The notes: generated by a model not told the origin, from the sequence alone. Positions 8,622 to 17,205 are shown, counted from the stretch's first letter. The stretch is DNA of 64,000 nucleotides from Streptomyces sp. 3214.6 (GCF_900129855.1 NZ_LT670819.1:7750001-7814000), one strand, 5' to 3'. Made by a program: numbers and translations.

Positions 8622-8636
8622 ACTAGCGGTGCTAGT
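8622..8636. promoter_or_regulatory. Palindrome ACTAGC-N3-GCTAGT upstream of gcdH, probable TetR operator
   Basis: Perfect 6-bp arms around GGT. The right arm overlaps a good -10, TAGTTT (8633-8638). The site agrees at 13 of 15 positions with the one between tetR and the acyl-CoA dehydrogenase gene at 59284-59298, which suggests a shared regulator. Confidence 0.65.
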
Positions 8637-8653
8637 TTTTCGGAGGCTTTCTC

Positions 8654-9844
8654 ATGTCCGCGTCCTCGACGTTGCCGCCCTTCGACCCCGCCGACCCGCT
8701 CGGGATCGACGATCTGCTGGAGCCGGAGGATCTCGCGGTCCGTGACACCGTGCGGCGCTGGGCGGCGGACCGGGTGCTGCCCCATGTCGCCGAGTGGTAC
8801 GAGCACGGGGAGCTGCCGGTCATCCGGGAGCTCGCACGCGAGCTCGGCGGGATCGGGGCGCTCGGGATGTCGCTCAGCGGGTACGGATGCGCGGGCGCCA
8901 GCGCCGTGCAGTACGGCCTCGCCTGTCTCGAACTCGAAGCCGCCGACTCCGGCATCCGGTCCCTTGTGTCCGTGCAGGGGTCCCTCGCCATGTACGCCGT
9001 CCACCGGTTCGGCTCCGAGGCGCAGAAGCAGCAGTGGCTGCCCCGTATGGCCGCCGGCGAGGTCATCGGGTGCTTCGGGCTCACCGAACCCGATCACGGA
9101 TCCGACCCCGCCGGCATGCGGACGTACGCCAAGCGCGACGGTGGGGACTGGGTGCTCAGCGGGCGCAAGATGTGGATCACCAACGGGTCCGTCGCCGGCG
9201 TCGCCGTCGTGTGGGCGCAGACCGAGGAAGGGATCCGCGGGTTCGTCGTGCCCACCGACGCCCCCGGGTTCGCCGCCCCCGAGATCAAGCACAAGTGGTC
9301 CCTGCGGGCCAGTGTGACCAGCGAACTCGTCCTCGACGACGTACGGCTGCCCGCCGACGCCGTCCTGCCGGAGGTCACCGGGCTGCGCGGCCCGCTCAGC
9401 TGTCTGTCCCACGCGCGCTACGGGATCGTCTGGGGCGCGATGGGTGCGGCGCGGTCGTGTTTCGAGACCGCCGTCGAGTACGCGCGGACCCGGGAGCAGT
9501 TCGGGCGGCCCATCGGGGGGTTCCAGCTCACCCAGGCCAAGCTCGCCGACATGGCGGTCGAGCTGCACAAGGGGATTCTGCTCGCCCATCATCTGGGGCG
9601 GCGTATGGACGCCGGCCGCCTGCGTCCCGAGCAGGTCAGCTTCGGCAAGCTCAACAACGTACGGGAGGCGATCGAGATCTGCCGGACCGCCCGTACCATC
9701 CTCGGCGCCAACGGGATCTCGCTCGAATACCCCGTCATGCGGCACGCCACCAACCTCGAGTCGGTGCTCACCTACGAGGGCACCGTCGAGATGCACCAGC
9801 TCGTGCTGGGCAAGGCGCTCACCGGACTCGACGCCTTCCGCTGA
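8654..9844 (+). CDS. gcdH: Glutaryl-CoA dehydrogenase
   Basis: A 396-residue acyl-CoA dehydrogenase with the classic GEVIGCFGLTEPDHGSDP FAD/substrate motif. Its C-terminal region GANGISLEYPVMRHATNLE, followed by the catalytic base in TYEGTVE (E375), is characteristic of glutaryl-CoA dehydrogenases. These oxidise and decarboxylate glutaryl-CoA to crotonyl-CoA in lysine/tryptophan breakdown, passing electrons to ETF. The GGAGG site at 8642-8646 with a 7-base spacing fixes the start. The promoter carries a TetR-type palindrome shared with a second acyl-CoA dehydrogenase gene at 59.3 kb. It stands alone rather than in an operon. Confidence 0.92.
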   Translation: MSASSTLPPFDPADPLGIDDLLEPEDLAVRDTVRRWAADRVLPHVAEWYEHGELPVIRELARELGGIGALGMSLSGYGCAGASAVQYGLACLELEAADSGIRSLVSVQGSLAMYAVHRFGSEAQKQQWLPRMAAGEVIGCFGLTEPDHGSDPAGMRTYAKRDGGDWVLSGRKMWITNGSVAGVAVVWAQTEEGIRGFVVPTDAPGFAAPEIKHKWSLRASVTSELVLDDVRLPADAVLPEVTGLRGPLSCLSHARYGIVWGAMGAARSCFETAVEYARTREQFGRPIGGFQLTQAKLADMAVELHKGILLAHHLGRRMDAGRLRPEQVSFGKLNNVREAIEICRTARTILGANGISLEYPVMRHATNLESVLTYEGTVEMHQLVLGKALTGLDAFR

Positions 9845-9862
9845 CCCGACCCCAGGGGCCGG

Positions 9863-9887
9863 GGCAGGGCCGGTGAGCGGCCCTGCC
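9863..9887. terminator. Bidirectional hairpin between gcdH and sflA
   Basis: A perfect 9-bp stem GGCAGGGCC/GGCCCTGCC with a 7-base loop, exactly filling the gap before the sflA stop codon. It can serve both convergent genes. Confidence 0.85.
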
Positions 9888-10325
9888 TCAGCTCTGGTTG
9901 AAGAAGCCGTCCGTCCGGCGCCCGGCCGGATCGCCGTTCACGATCTCCGTGTTGGACGGGGTCAGCAGGAACACCCGGGTGGAGACCCGCTCGATCGAAC
10001 CCCGCAGGCCGAAGATCAGCCCGGCCGCGAAGTCGACGACACGCTTGGCGTCGCCGGGCTCCATGGCCGTGAGGTTCATGATGACCGGCACACCCTCGCG
10101 GAACAGCTCACCGATCGCCCGCGCGTCCCGGAAACTGTCCGGGGTGACGGTGCCGATCCGGCGGCCCTTCTCCTCGGCCGTGTCCGTGGCCACCTTCACA
10201 CGGGGGTCGGTGACCCAGGCGTCCCCGGAGTCGGTCCCCTCGGAATAGTCGTCGTCGTAGTAACGCTCGTCATCGTTGTCGTCGACGAGGCCAAGCCAGG
10301 CACTCGCCTTGCGCACCGATCCCAT
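9888..10325 (-). CDS. sflA: SepF-like protein (SflA)
   Basis: A 145-residue protein with an acidic linker (DDNDDERYYDDDY, about residues 15-27) and a C-terminal SepF/DUF552 domain (from about residue 60: FRDARAIGELFREGVPVIMNLT, then DFAAGLIFGL). The short N-terminus MGSVRKASAWLGL resembles the membrane-binding helix of SepF. Streptomyces has three SepF-type proteins. The gene lies outside the ftsZ cluster and its neighbourhood corresponds to S. coelicolor SCO1749 (SflA), so it is assigned as a paralogue that modulates polar growth/division rather than canonical SepF. GAGGAGG precedes the ATG. Confidence 0.85.
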   Translation of the reverse strand: MGSVRKASAWLGLVDDNDDERYYDDDYSEGTDSGDAWVTDPRVKVATDTAEEKGRRIGTVTPDSFRDARAIGELFREGVPVIMNLTAMEPGDAKRVVDFAAGLIFGLRGSIERVSTRVFLLTPSNTEIVNGDPAGRRTDGFFNQS

Positions 10326-10648
10326 GGACGCCTCCTCTCACAGCGGTCTTTCTGCTTTCCGCATTCCCCATGGTCGTCCATGATGCGGATGTCGCGCCAA
10401 GTGGATAGACGCCGCGCGGGGGGTTTGTGACGGTACTGGTGCACAGCGAATCCGTCGAGAGCCCGCGTCTCCCAAGGGTCGTACCGCATACGGCTGCTGA
10501 CTGTGAGTGAAATATGATTCTTCGTGGCGGATGGGTGACGCACGGTGCGTCCGGGTGAACCGAGTGCCCCCGATCCGACATGACAATCGGTCGATGGCAT
10601 GCCGATAGCATGCGGCAGCTCAATGTCTCAAAGACGACGGGGGTTGTC
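10326..10648. other. Divergent promoter region sflA / DUF5685 gene
   Basis: No gene is supported. On the plus strand TGACAA (10581-10586) and TAGCAT (10606-10611) form a plausible promoter with a long 19-base spacer. The -10 is embedded in two copies of the palindrome GCATGC (10597-10602 and 10608-10613) separated by five bases. Confidence 0.45.
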
Positions 10649-11857
10649 GTGTTCGGAATTGTGAGGCCGTGCAGTCACCGGCTCGGAGAGAGCCTCAAGG
10701 CCCAGTGGATGGCGCACCTGTGCGGGCTCTGTCTCGCACTGCGCGGCGATCACGGACAGTTCGCGCGGGTGGTCACCAACTACGACGGTCTGCTCATATC
10801 GGTCCTGACGGAGGCTCAGGCCGAGCGGGTCACCAGCGGTGGGTGGCGGCGGACGGCGGGACCGTGTCCGCTGCGCGGGATGCGCACCGCGTCCGTCGCG
10901 CAGGGTGAGGGCGCCCGGCTCGCGGCCGCCGTCTCGCTGGTGCTCGCCTCGGCCAAGGTGCGCGACCATGTCGCCGACGGGGACGGGCTGCTGGCGCGGC
11001 GGCCGGTCGCCGTCGCCGCGCGCCGGGTCGCCGCGAGCTGGGGGCGGGCCGGGGAACGCGGCGGGGCCGCCGTAGGGTTCGACACTGCCGTCCTCGTCGA
11101 CGCGGTGGACCGGCAGGTCGGCATCGAGGCGCTCGCCGGGCCGGGCACCTCGCTGCTGGCCGTCACCGAGCCCACCGAGACCGCCACCGCCGCCGCGTTC
11201 GCGCACACCGCGGTCCTGGCGGGCCGGCCGGGCAACGCCGCGCCGCTCGCCGAGGCCGGCCGTCTCTTCGGACGGCTGGCGCATCTGCTGGACGCCGTCG
11301 AGGACCGGACGGCGGATGCGGCGGCCGGCGCCTGGAACCCGCTGACGGCCACGGCCACCCCGCTCCCCGAGGCCCGCCGGCTCGCCGACGACGCCCTGCA
11401 CGGCATCCGGCTCGCCCTGCGCGACGTGGAGTTCACCGACGGCAGGCTGGCGCATCTGCTGCTCGCGCACGAGCTGGGACGGTCGGTGGACCGGGCGTTC
11501 GGCACCTCCTCCTGCGGGCATGCGCACGGCCCGCAGGGAGCCTTCGGGCCGCCCACCGGCCCGTACGCCCCCCAGGGGCCGGTGGATCCGAACGCCCCCG
11601 GCAACCCCTACGGCCCTTCCCACGGCAACCCCTTCGGCGGTGAGCCGCCGCGCCCCGACAAGCGGGGCTTCTGGGCCGGATGCGCGGTCGCGCTAGGCCT
11701 GTGCTGCACCTGCAAGGTGTGCTGCGCCGACGAGTTCGAGGGACCGTGGTCGCGGAAGAAGCACGACGGATGGTGCCGCGACGGCTGCGACTGCGACTGC
11801 GGCTGCTGTGAGGCGTGCGAATGCTGTGAGTGCTGTGCCTGCGACTGCTCGTGCTGA
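10649..11857 (+). CDS. DUF5685 family protein with cysteine-rich tail
   Basis: GTG 10649 (after GACGACGGGGG) gives 402 residues. The N-terminus FGIVRPCSHRLGESL, with WMAHLCGLCLALRGDHGQ and NYDGLLISVL, is typical of DUF5685, a largely actinobacterial family of unknown role. A Gly/Pro/Asn-rich linker (about 310-350) leads to an extreme C-terminal tail with about 20 Cys in the last ~60 residues, many as CC pairs, ending CDCSC. The tail could bind metal or form disulfides. No signal peptide is seen, so the protein is probably cytosolic. An in-frame ATG at 10580 is less likely because it crosses the promoter. Confidence 0.8.
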   Translation: MFGIVRPCSHRLGESLKAQWMAHLCGLCLALRGDHGQFARVVTNYDGLLISVLTEAQAERVTSGGWRRTAGPCPLRGMRTASVAQGEGARLAAAVSLVLASAKVRDHVADGDGLLARRPVAVAARRVAASWGRAGERGGAAVGFDTAVLVDAVDRQVGIEALAGPGTSLLAVTEPTETATAAAFAHTAVLAGRPGNAAPLAEAGRLFGRLAHLLDAVEDRTADAAAGAWNPLTATATPLPEARRLADDALHGIRLALRDVEFTDGRLAHLLLAHELGRSVDRAFGTSSCGHAHGPQGAFGPPTGPYAPQGPVDPNAPGNPYGPSHGNPFGGEPPRPDKRGFWAGCAVALGLCCTCKVCCADEFEGPWSRKKHDGWCRDGCDCDCGCCEACECCECCACDCSC

Positions 11858-11980
11858 CGTGGCGTCACGTCTCGTGTGCGGGTGCTCATCGTCCGTCGCG
11901 TACGCCGTCACGGTGAGCGGTGAGCACCCCCGGGACGTATCTCCCGCCAAGGACGCGGACGCTCGAAAGGACCAGGGACC

Positions 11981-12580
11981 ATGCCCGGGCGCTCTGACAA
12001 GACCGTTCCGCTCGCCGTGAAGATCGTGGTGAGCGGCGGCCTCGGGGTCGGCAAGACCACCTTCATCGGGGCCGTCTCCGAGATCGAGCCGCTCGACACC
12101 GAAGCGGCGATGACCCAGGTGTCGGTGGGTGTCGACTCGCTCGAGGGCGTGGAGTCCAAGACGACGACCACCGTCGCGCTGGACTTCGGGCGGATCAGAC
12201 TCGATCCGACCATCGCGCTGTATCTGTTCGGGACGCCCGGACAGGACCGCTTCTCGTTCCTGTGGGACGACCTGGTGGAGGGCGCGCTGGGAACGGTCGT
12301 CCTCGCGGACACCCGGCGCATCGAGGAGTGTTTCCCCGCGCTCGACTACTTCGAGGCCCACGGCGCGCCGTTCGTCCTCGCGGTGAACCGCTTCGACGGG
12401 GCCGAACGGTTCGAACTGGAGGAGGTGCGGGAGGCGTTGGAGCTCGGTGCGGACGTTCCCGTGCTGGAGTGCGACGCGCGGGAGCGGGGGTCCGTGCGGG
12501 ATGTGCTGGGCGCGTTGATGGATCGGGTGATCGGGTCGCGGGCCGCGCCCCGGTGTCGGGCTGTGGTGACGCGAGGATGA
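11981..12580 (+). CDS. Orphan CvnD-like small GTPase
   Basis: A 199-residue Ras-superfamily-like ATP/GTP-binding protein. It has a P-loop GGLGVGKTT at 19-27, a switch region FGTPGQDRF near 82-90 and NRFD as the G4 motif. This is the pattern of CvnD proteins of streptomycete conservons, which normally lie as the last gene of a cvnABCD operon. Here no sensor-kinase (CvnA), roadblock (CvnB) or DUF742 (CvnC) gene is next to it; the upstream gene is DUF5685. It probably acts as a switch protein with partners encoded elsewhere. The AAAGGA-type site precedes the ATG. Confidence 0.85.
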   Translation: MPGRSDKTVPLAVKIVVSGGLGVGKTTFIGAVSEIEPLDTEAAMTQVSVGVDSLEGVESKTTTTVALDFGRIRLDPTIALYLFGTPGQDRFSFLWDDLVEGALGTVVLADTRRIEECFPALDYFEAHGAPFVLAVNRFDGAERFELEEVREALELGADVPVLECDARERGSVRDVLGALMDRVIGSRAAPRCRAVVTRG

Positions 12581-12932
12581 GGGGAGGGTGAGGCGGGAGT
12601 GGCGCGTGGGTGAAGGCGGAACTGGCGAGGCGGGAACGCGAAGAGGCGCCCGGAAACCGGGCGCGCAGTGGGTCAGCTCAACAGGAACAGGACCACACGC
12701 GACCGAAGTCGATGTGGGAGCGGGTGACCAGCCACTGCTGCGGATGCATGGGCCAAGTGGAACAGGTCTCCGGTTACCCGTCAACTGAGCTGAGACGTAT
12801 GGCTCACAGTTCGGACAGCCTTGACAGTGAGGGGAAACACCCCCGTACTCTCGCTGTACGGCCCTGCTGAGGGGCTCGGCCGTATCTCCTGCCGTGTGGT
12901 GAAGGCACCCACCCGTGTCACGGAGCCTTCGC
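12581..12932. other. Intergenic region with candidate promoter for the FAD/LLM operon
   Basis: No gene is supported. TTGACA (12821-12826) and TACTCT (12846-12851) form a recognisable vegetative-type promoter, with a 19-base spacer. A 7-bp stem TACGGCC/GGCCGTA (12857-12863 with 12878-12884) opens the transcript leader. I looked for a SAM-type riboswitch core and did not find one. Confidence 0.55.
12821..12851 (+). promoter_or_regulatory. Candidate vegetative promoter TTGACA / TACTCT
   Basis: Consensus -35 TTGACA and -10 TACTCT, separated by 19 bases, about 80 bases upstream of the FAD/NAD(P) gene. Confidence 0.5.
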
Positions 12933-14807
12933 ATGCCTTCCGAGCCCCCTGCCATACCTCCGACCCGACCCCCGGCGACTCACCCGACCGACCCGACTCA
13001 TCCGTCTCACCCGAGTCACCCGACTCGCTCGAATCCCCCGACGCGGCGGTCTCTCGTGATCGTCGGGGCCGGGCCGCGGGGGACCGGTCTCATCGAGCGG
13101 ATCGCCGCCAACGCGCCCGAGCTGTACGCCGGTCACGCCGGGTCGGGCCTCGACATCCATCTCGTCGACCCGCATCCGCCGGGCGCCGGACGGATCTGGC
13201 GGGCGGCCCAGTCGCCGCTGCTGTGGATGAACTCGCACGCCGAGGACGTCACCATGTTCACCGACGAGACGGTGGAGATGGCCGGGCCCGTGCGGCCCGG
13301 ACCCACGCTGCACGAGTGGGCCGGCCTCGACGGGCGCACCTTCGCCGACCGGCAGATCCAGGGTTCCTATCTGCGCTGGGTGCACGAACAGGCCGTCGCC
13401 GCCCTGCCCCCGTCCGTCGCCGTCCATCACCACCCACGGCGCGCCCTGCGGGTGAGCGGGTCCCGCGAGGGGGGCCAGCAGGTGTGGCTGGAAGGCCGCC
13501 CCAGACCCCTGCTCGCCGACCTCGTCGTCCTCACCCTCGGCCATCTCGACGCCGAACTCGACGAGGAACAGCGCGCGTTGGCGGCATACGCGCGCGAGCA
13601 CGATCTCGTCCATCTCCCGCCCGACTTCACCGCCGACAGCGACCTGTCCGCACTCCGGCCGGGCGAACCCGTCCTGGTGCGCGGCTTCGGGCTCGCCTTC
13701 GTCGACCTGATGGTGCTGCTCACCGAGGGACGCGGCGGACGCTACGAGGGGGACACATACGTGCCGTCGGGTCGGGAGCCGGTGCTGTACGCCGGCTCGC
13801 GGCGCGGAGTGCCGTACCACTCGAAGATCGGCTACGACTGGACGGGGGAGCGGCCGCCGCTGCCCCGGTTCCTGGGGCCCGCCGAGATCGACGGGCTGCT
13901 CGCGCGGCCCGGCGGGTTCGACTTCCGGCGGGACGTGTGGCCGCTGGTGGAGAAGGAGCTGGGCTTCGCCCACTACCACCGGCTGTTCACCATGCACATC
14001 GAACGGACCGCGATGGCCTGGACCGACTTCGAGGAGAAGTACGCGGCCGCGTCCGAGGGGGCCGAGCGCCAGGCGCTGGTGGCGTCCGCCGTGCCCGACC
14101 CGCGGGACCGCCTCGACCTGGCCGCGCTCGACCGGCCGTTGGAGGCGGTGACGTACGGGACCTTCGAGGAATTCCAGGAGGGGCTGCGCGGATACGTCGA
14201 GGATGACCTCGCTCGCCGTCACGATGCCGCGTACAGCCCCGACCTGGCCGTGTTCCTCGGGTTGTTGTCCGTCTACGGGCAACTGGTCCGGCTCGGCGAC
14301 ATCGGGTCCTGGTGGCACGGGTTCTTCAGCTACCTCGCCTCCGGGCCGCCCGGACCCCGGCTGCGGCAGCTGCTCGCGCTGTCCCGGGCGGGGGTGCTGA
14401 AGTTCGTCGGCGCCGACATGGCCGTACGCGCCGAGGACGGGGTGTTCAGGGCGTCCGGGGCGACCGTGCCCGGTTTCTCGGTCGAGGCGCGGGCGCTGGT
14501 GGAGGCCCGGCTGCCCGAGCCGACGCTCCGGCGCGCCCTCGACCCGCTGCTGCGCGCCCTGCACACCGACGGCGCCGCCGAGACCGCGGACGGGCTGCTG
14601 CGGGTGGACCGTGCCGACGGGCGGGTCCTGGACCGGGCGGGCCGGCCGCACCCACGGCGTTTCGCGCTCGGGCCGCACACCGACGGTCGTACGCCGGGAG
14701 CCTTCACCCGGCCGCGCACGGGCGGTCCCGCGTTCCGGCAGAACGACGCCACCGCGCGGGCCGTCCTGGTGTTCCTGCGGGACCTGGGCGCCGACGCCGT
14801 CGGGTGA
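12933..14807 (+). CDS. FAD/NAD(P)-binding protein (NAD_binding_9 type)
   Basis: A 624-residue flavoprotein-like protein. A His/Pro/Thr-rich N-terminal tail (~35 residues, many PTHP-type repeats) precedes the Rossmann motif VIVGAGPRGTGLIERI. Then LWMNSHAEDVTMFTD and VRGFGLAFVDLMVLLTEG fit the NAD_binding_9 family of lysine/ornithine monooxygenase-like proteins. The ATG at 12933 follows CGGAG by seven bases; an in-frame GTG lies six codons upstream. The next gene encodes a flavin-dependent LLM-type protein 71 bases downstream on the same strand, so the two may form an oxidative pair. The substrate is unknown. Confidence 0.85.
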   Translation: MPSEPPAIPPTRPPATHPTDPTHPSHPSHPTRSNPPTRRSLVIVGAGPRGTGLIERIAANAPELYAGHAGSGLDIHLVDPHPPGAGRIWRAAQSPLLWMNSHAEDVTMFTDETVEMAGPVRPGPTLHEWAGLDGRTFADRQIQGSYLRWVHEQAVAALPPSVAVHHHPRRALRVSGSREGGQQVWLEGRPRPLLADLVVLTLGHLDAELDEEQRALAAYAREHDLVHLPPDFTADSDLSALRPGEPVLVRGFGLAFVDLMVLLTEGRGGRYEGDTYVPSGREPVLYAGSRRGVPYHSKIGYDWTGERPPLPRFLGPAEIDGLLARPGGFDFRRDVWPLVEKELGFAHYHRLFTMHIERTAMAWTDFEEKYAAASEGAERQALVASAVPDPRDRLDLAALDRPLEAVTYGTFEEFQEGLRGYVEDDLARRHDAAYSPDLAVFLGLLSVYGQLVRLGDIGSWWHGFFSYLASGPPGPRLRQLLALSRAGVLKFVGADMAVRAEDGVFRASGATVPGFSVEARALVEARLPEPTLRRALDPLLRALHTDGAAETADGLLRVDRADGRVLDRAGRPHPRRFALGPHTDGRTPGAFTRPRTGGPAFRQNDATARAVLVFLRDLGADAVG

Positions 14808-14878
14808 ACCGGTCCCGTTCGGTCGACTCAGGTTCGTTTCGAAGCGCCCCACCCAAGCGTCACAGAAAGGGTTCTCCC

Positions 14879-15802
14879 ATGACCTCATCGTCGACCTCAT
14901 CGCGCGGCCGGGGCCTGCTGCACCTGGCCGCCGCGGTCGACCTGCCCGGGGTGCACGACATCGGCCCCCACGTCGAGCTGGCGCGGCTCGCCGAGCGCGG
15001 CGGGCTCGACTTCGTGACGCTGGACGACAGTTTCGCCCGGCCCGGCCCGGACGCGTCGGCCGTCCTCGCCCAGGCGGCGCCCGCCACGCACCGGGTCGGA
15101 CTGGTGCCCACGCTGACCACCACCCACACCGAGCCCTTCGACATCCAGGCGACCATCGCCACCCTCGACCGGGTCAGCCGGGGCCGGGCCGGCTGGCGGA
15201 TCGACGTGTCGACGACCCAGGCCGGTGAAGTCGCCGACGCGGTCGCGAAGTCGTGGGGCAGCTGGGAGGACGACGCCGAGACAGGGGAGGTGCCGAACCC
15301 GGTGCGCGTCGTCGACGCCACCGAGGGACACGCGCGGTCCACCGCCGCCCGCCACGCCGACGTGGCCCTCGTGCGCGCGACGAGCTCCGCGCAGGCCCGG
15401 GCGGTCCGCGACCAACTGCGGTCCGACGCGGCCGGGTTCGGGCGTGACCCGGACTCCCTGCGGGTCCTGGCGAGCCTGCTGATCGACCTCGGCGACGGCG
15501 AGCACGCCGCCGAACCCGGTCACGGCGGAGGCGGCCCCCGGCCGACCGCGCGGGGCCCGCTCTACCGCGGCGGCCCGGTCGACCTCGCCGACCTGATCGC
15601 CTCCTGGCACCAGGACGGCACCGTCGACGGCTTCCACCTCACCCCCGTCGAACCGCGCCGCGACCTGGAGCGCCTGGTCAACGGCACGGTGGGGCTGCTG
15701 CAACACCGTGGCCTGTTCCGCACCTTCTACCCGGGCAGCACGCTCCGCGAGCACCTGGGGCTGACCCGGCCCGCCCACCAGTACGTGGGAGGAGCGCCAT
15801 GA
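14879..15802 (+). CDS. Shortened LLM-class (luciferase-like) flavin monooxygenase-type protein
   Basis: A 307-residue protein starting at ATG 14879. The N-terminal half has the LLM pattern (LARLAERGGLDFVTLDDSF, then VGLVPTLTTTHTEPFDIQATIATLDRVS and GRAGWRIDVSTT). After KSWGSWEDDAETG the usual stretch before the PQGQP region is absent. The sequence goes almost directly to ARSTAARHADVALVRATS, so it is shorter than the 340-450 residues I expect. The C-terminus (DGFHLTPVEPRRDLERLV...LREHLGLTRP) matches the NtaA/SnaA/DszA subgroup. It may be a natural compact form or a decayed enzyme. It is likely co-transcribed with the FAD/NAD(P) gene. Confidence 0.75.
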   Translation: MTSSSTSSRGRGLLHLAAAVDLPGVHDIGPHVELARLAERGGLDFVTLDDSFARPGPDASAVLAQAAPATHRVGLVPTLTTTHTEPFDIQATIATLDRVSRGRAGWRIDVSTTQAGEVADAVAKSWGSWEDDAETGEVPNPVRVVDATEGHARSTAARHADVALVRATSSAQARAVRDQLRSDAAGFGRDPDSLRVLASLLIDLGDGEHAAEPGHGGGGPRPTARGPLYRGGPVDLADLIASWHQDGTVDGFHLTPVEPRRDLERLVNGTVGLLQHRGLFRTFYPGSTLREHLGLTRPAHQYVGGAP

Positions 15803-16296
15803 GGTCGGGCCGCCGCCCGAGATCGTCCCGGCGCCGGTCCCGCCCGGAGAGCTATCCGGACGGTCGACTTCCGGACATCCGGCGCCGTGCGCCCCGGCGC
15901 ACCCGACGCGGACGGATGCACGAGGGTGGGCGTCCACCTTCTGTACTGCCTCCGTGCGCCTTGCCGTCGCATTGGGCTGTGCCGCCCCGTCGTCGGGGAA
16001 CACCTGTGACGTGGTGGTCGAGGCAGGAGAGCGCAACCACGGTCTGAGCTGGGGCAAGAGGGGCTGTAAGAGGCCTGCGGGAGGGCGGCGAGTGGACTCA
16101 ACTCACGTGGCTCGTTCAAGGGCTGACGGCCGAAAGGCGCCCTTGCGCCGACCGGCCGTTCGGCCGAATACTCCCCCTCAGCGCTTGTCAGGGTCACGGC
16201 GTGTCCGGAATCCGGACGAATGTCGGTCCTGGCTGCGCCTCACGGGCCCCGACCCCACACGACGGGCCCCCGACTTCCCCTGGGAGGGAACGAAAC
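15803..16296. other. Intergenic region before the first S1 protease gene
   Basis: No confident gene. An Arg-rich frame of 82 codons begins in an ATGA overlap with the LLM gene (15799) but looks like high-G+C noise. The right part should contain the promoter of the protease, and TGGGAGGGAA at 16281-16290 is its ribosome site. Confidence 0.5.
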
Positions 16297-17205
16297 GTGA
16301 GGATCAAGCGCACCACCCCCACCACCCCCACGAGCGGCATCTCGAGACGGATCCGGCTGACCGCCGTAGCGACCGGACTCGTGGCCGCGGCCGCCATCGC
16401 GATCCCCAACGCGAACGCGGCCGACACCGCCACCTTCAGCACCGCGCAGCTCAAGAGCGCCGGCACCTCGGTGCTCAACGCGGACGTCCCCGGCACCGCC
16501 TGGGCCGTCGACAGCAAGACCAACCGGCTCGTGGTCACCGTCGACAGCACGGTGTCGCAGGCCGAGATCGCGAAGATCAAGGAGCGGGCGGGCAGCAACG
16601 CCGGCGCGCTCACGATCAAGCACACCCCGGGCCAGTTCAAGAAGCTGATCACCGGCGGCGACGCCATCTACGGCGGCGGCTACCGCTGCTCGCTCGGCTT
16701 CAACGTGCACAGCGGGAGCACCTACTACTTCCTGACCGCCGGCCACTGCGGTGAGGTCGCCTCCACCTGGTACTCCAACTCGGGCCAGAGCTCGACGCTG
16801 GGCACGAACGTCAGCTACAGCTTCCCGACCAACGACTTCGCCCTGGTGCGGTACACCAACTCGTCGGTGGCCCACCCGAGCTCGGTCGGCAGCCAGACGA
16901 TCTCCAGCGCGGCCACCCCGAGCGTCGGCACCACGGTCTACCGCCGCGGTTCCACGACGGGCACCCACAGCGGCCGGGTCACCGCCCTGAACGCCACCGT
17001 CAACTACGGCGGCGGCGACGTCGTCTACGGCATGATCCAGACCACGGTCTGCGCCGAGGGCGGCGACAGCGGCGGCCCGCTGTACGCGGGCAGCGTGGCC
17101 TACGGTCTGACCTCCGGCGGCAGCGGCAACTGCAGCTCCGGCGGCACGACCTTCTTCCAGCCGGTCACCGAGGCGCTGAGCTACTACGGCGTGAGCGTCG
17201 GCTGA
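16297..17205 (+). CDS. Secreted S1 serine protease, streptogrisin A/B type
   Basis: A 302-residue preproprotein from GTG 16297 behind GGGAGG. It has a signal peptide (~1-42, cut near ANAA-DT), a short pro-region (~43-120) and a mature chymotrypsin-fold domain of about 180 residues starting near GGDAIYGGGYRC. The catalytic triad is H150 (TAGHC), D180 (TNDFALV) and S258 (GGDSGGP). Size and pro-region match the small streptogrisins (SGPA/SGPB), which digest proteins outside the cell after self-removal of the pro-region. A similar, larger-pro-region protease gene lies 1.3 kb downstream. Confidence 0.93.
   Translation: MRIKRTTPTTPTSGISRRIRLTAVATGLVAAAAIAIPNANAADTATFSTAQLKSAGTSVLNADVPGTAWAVDSKTNRLVVTVDSTVSQAEIAKIKERAGSNAGALTIKHTPGQFKKLITGGDAIYGGGYRCSLGFNVHSGSTYYFLTAGHCGEVASTWYSNSGQSSTLGTNVSYSFPTNDFALVRYTNSSVAHPSSVGSQTISSAATPSVGTTVYRRGSTTGTHSGRVTALNATVNYGGGDVVYGMIQTTVCAEGGDSGGPLYAGSVAYGLTSGGSGNCSSGGTTFFQPVTEALSYYGVSVG

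Noticed and set aside
12841..12932. SAM-type riboswitch ahead of the FAD/LLM genes
   Set aside because: Only one short stem is present; the conserved SAM core sequences are missing.
15799..16047. An 82-codon frame starting in an ATGA overlap with the LLM gene and preceded by GGAGG
   Set aside because: The product is Arg/Pro-rich with no recognisable pattern; codon use looks like background. A remnant of a second monooxygenase gene cannot be excluded.
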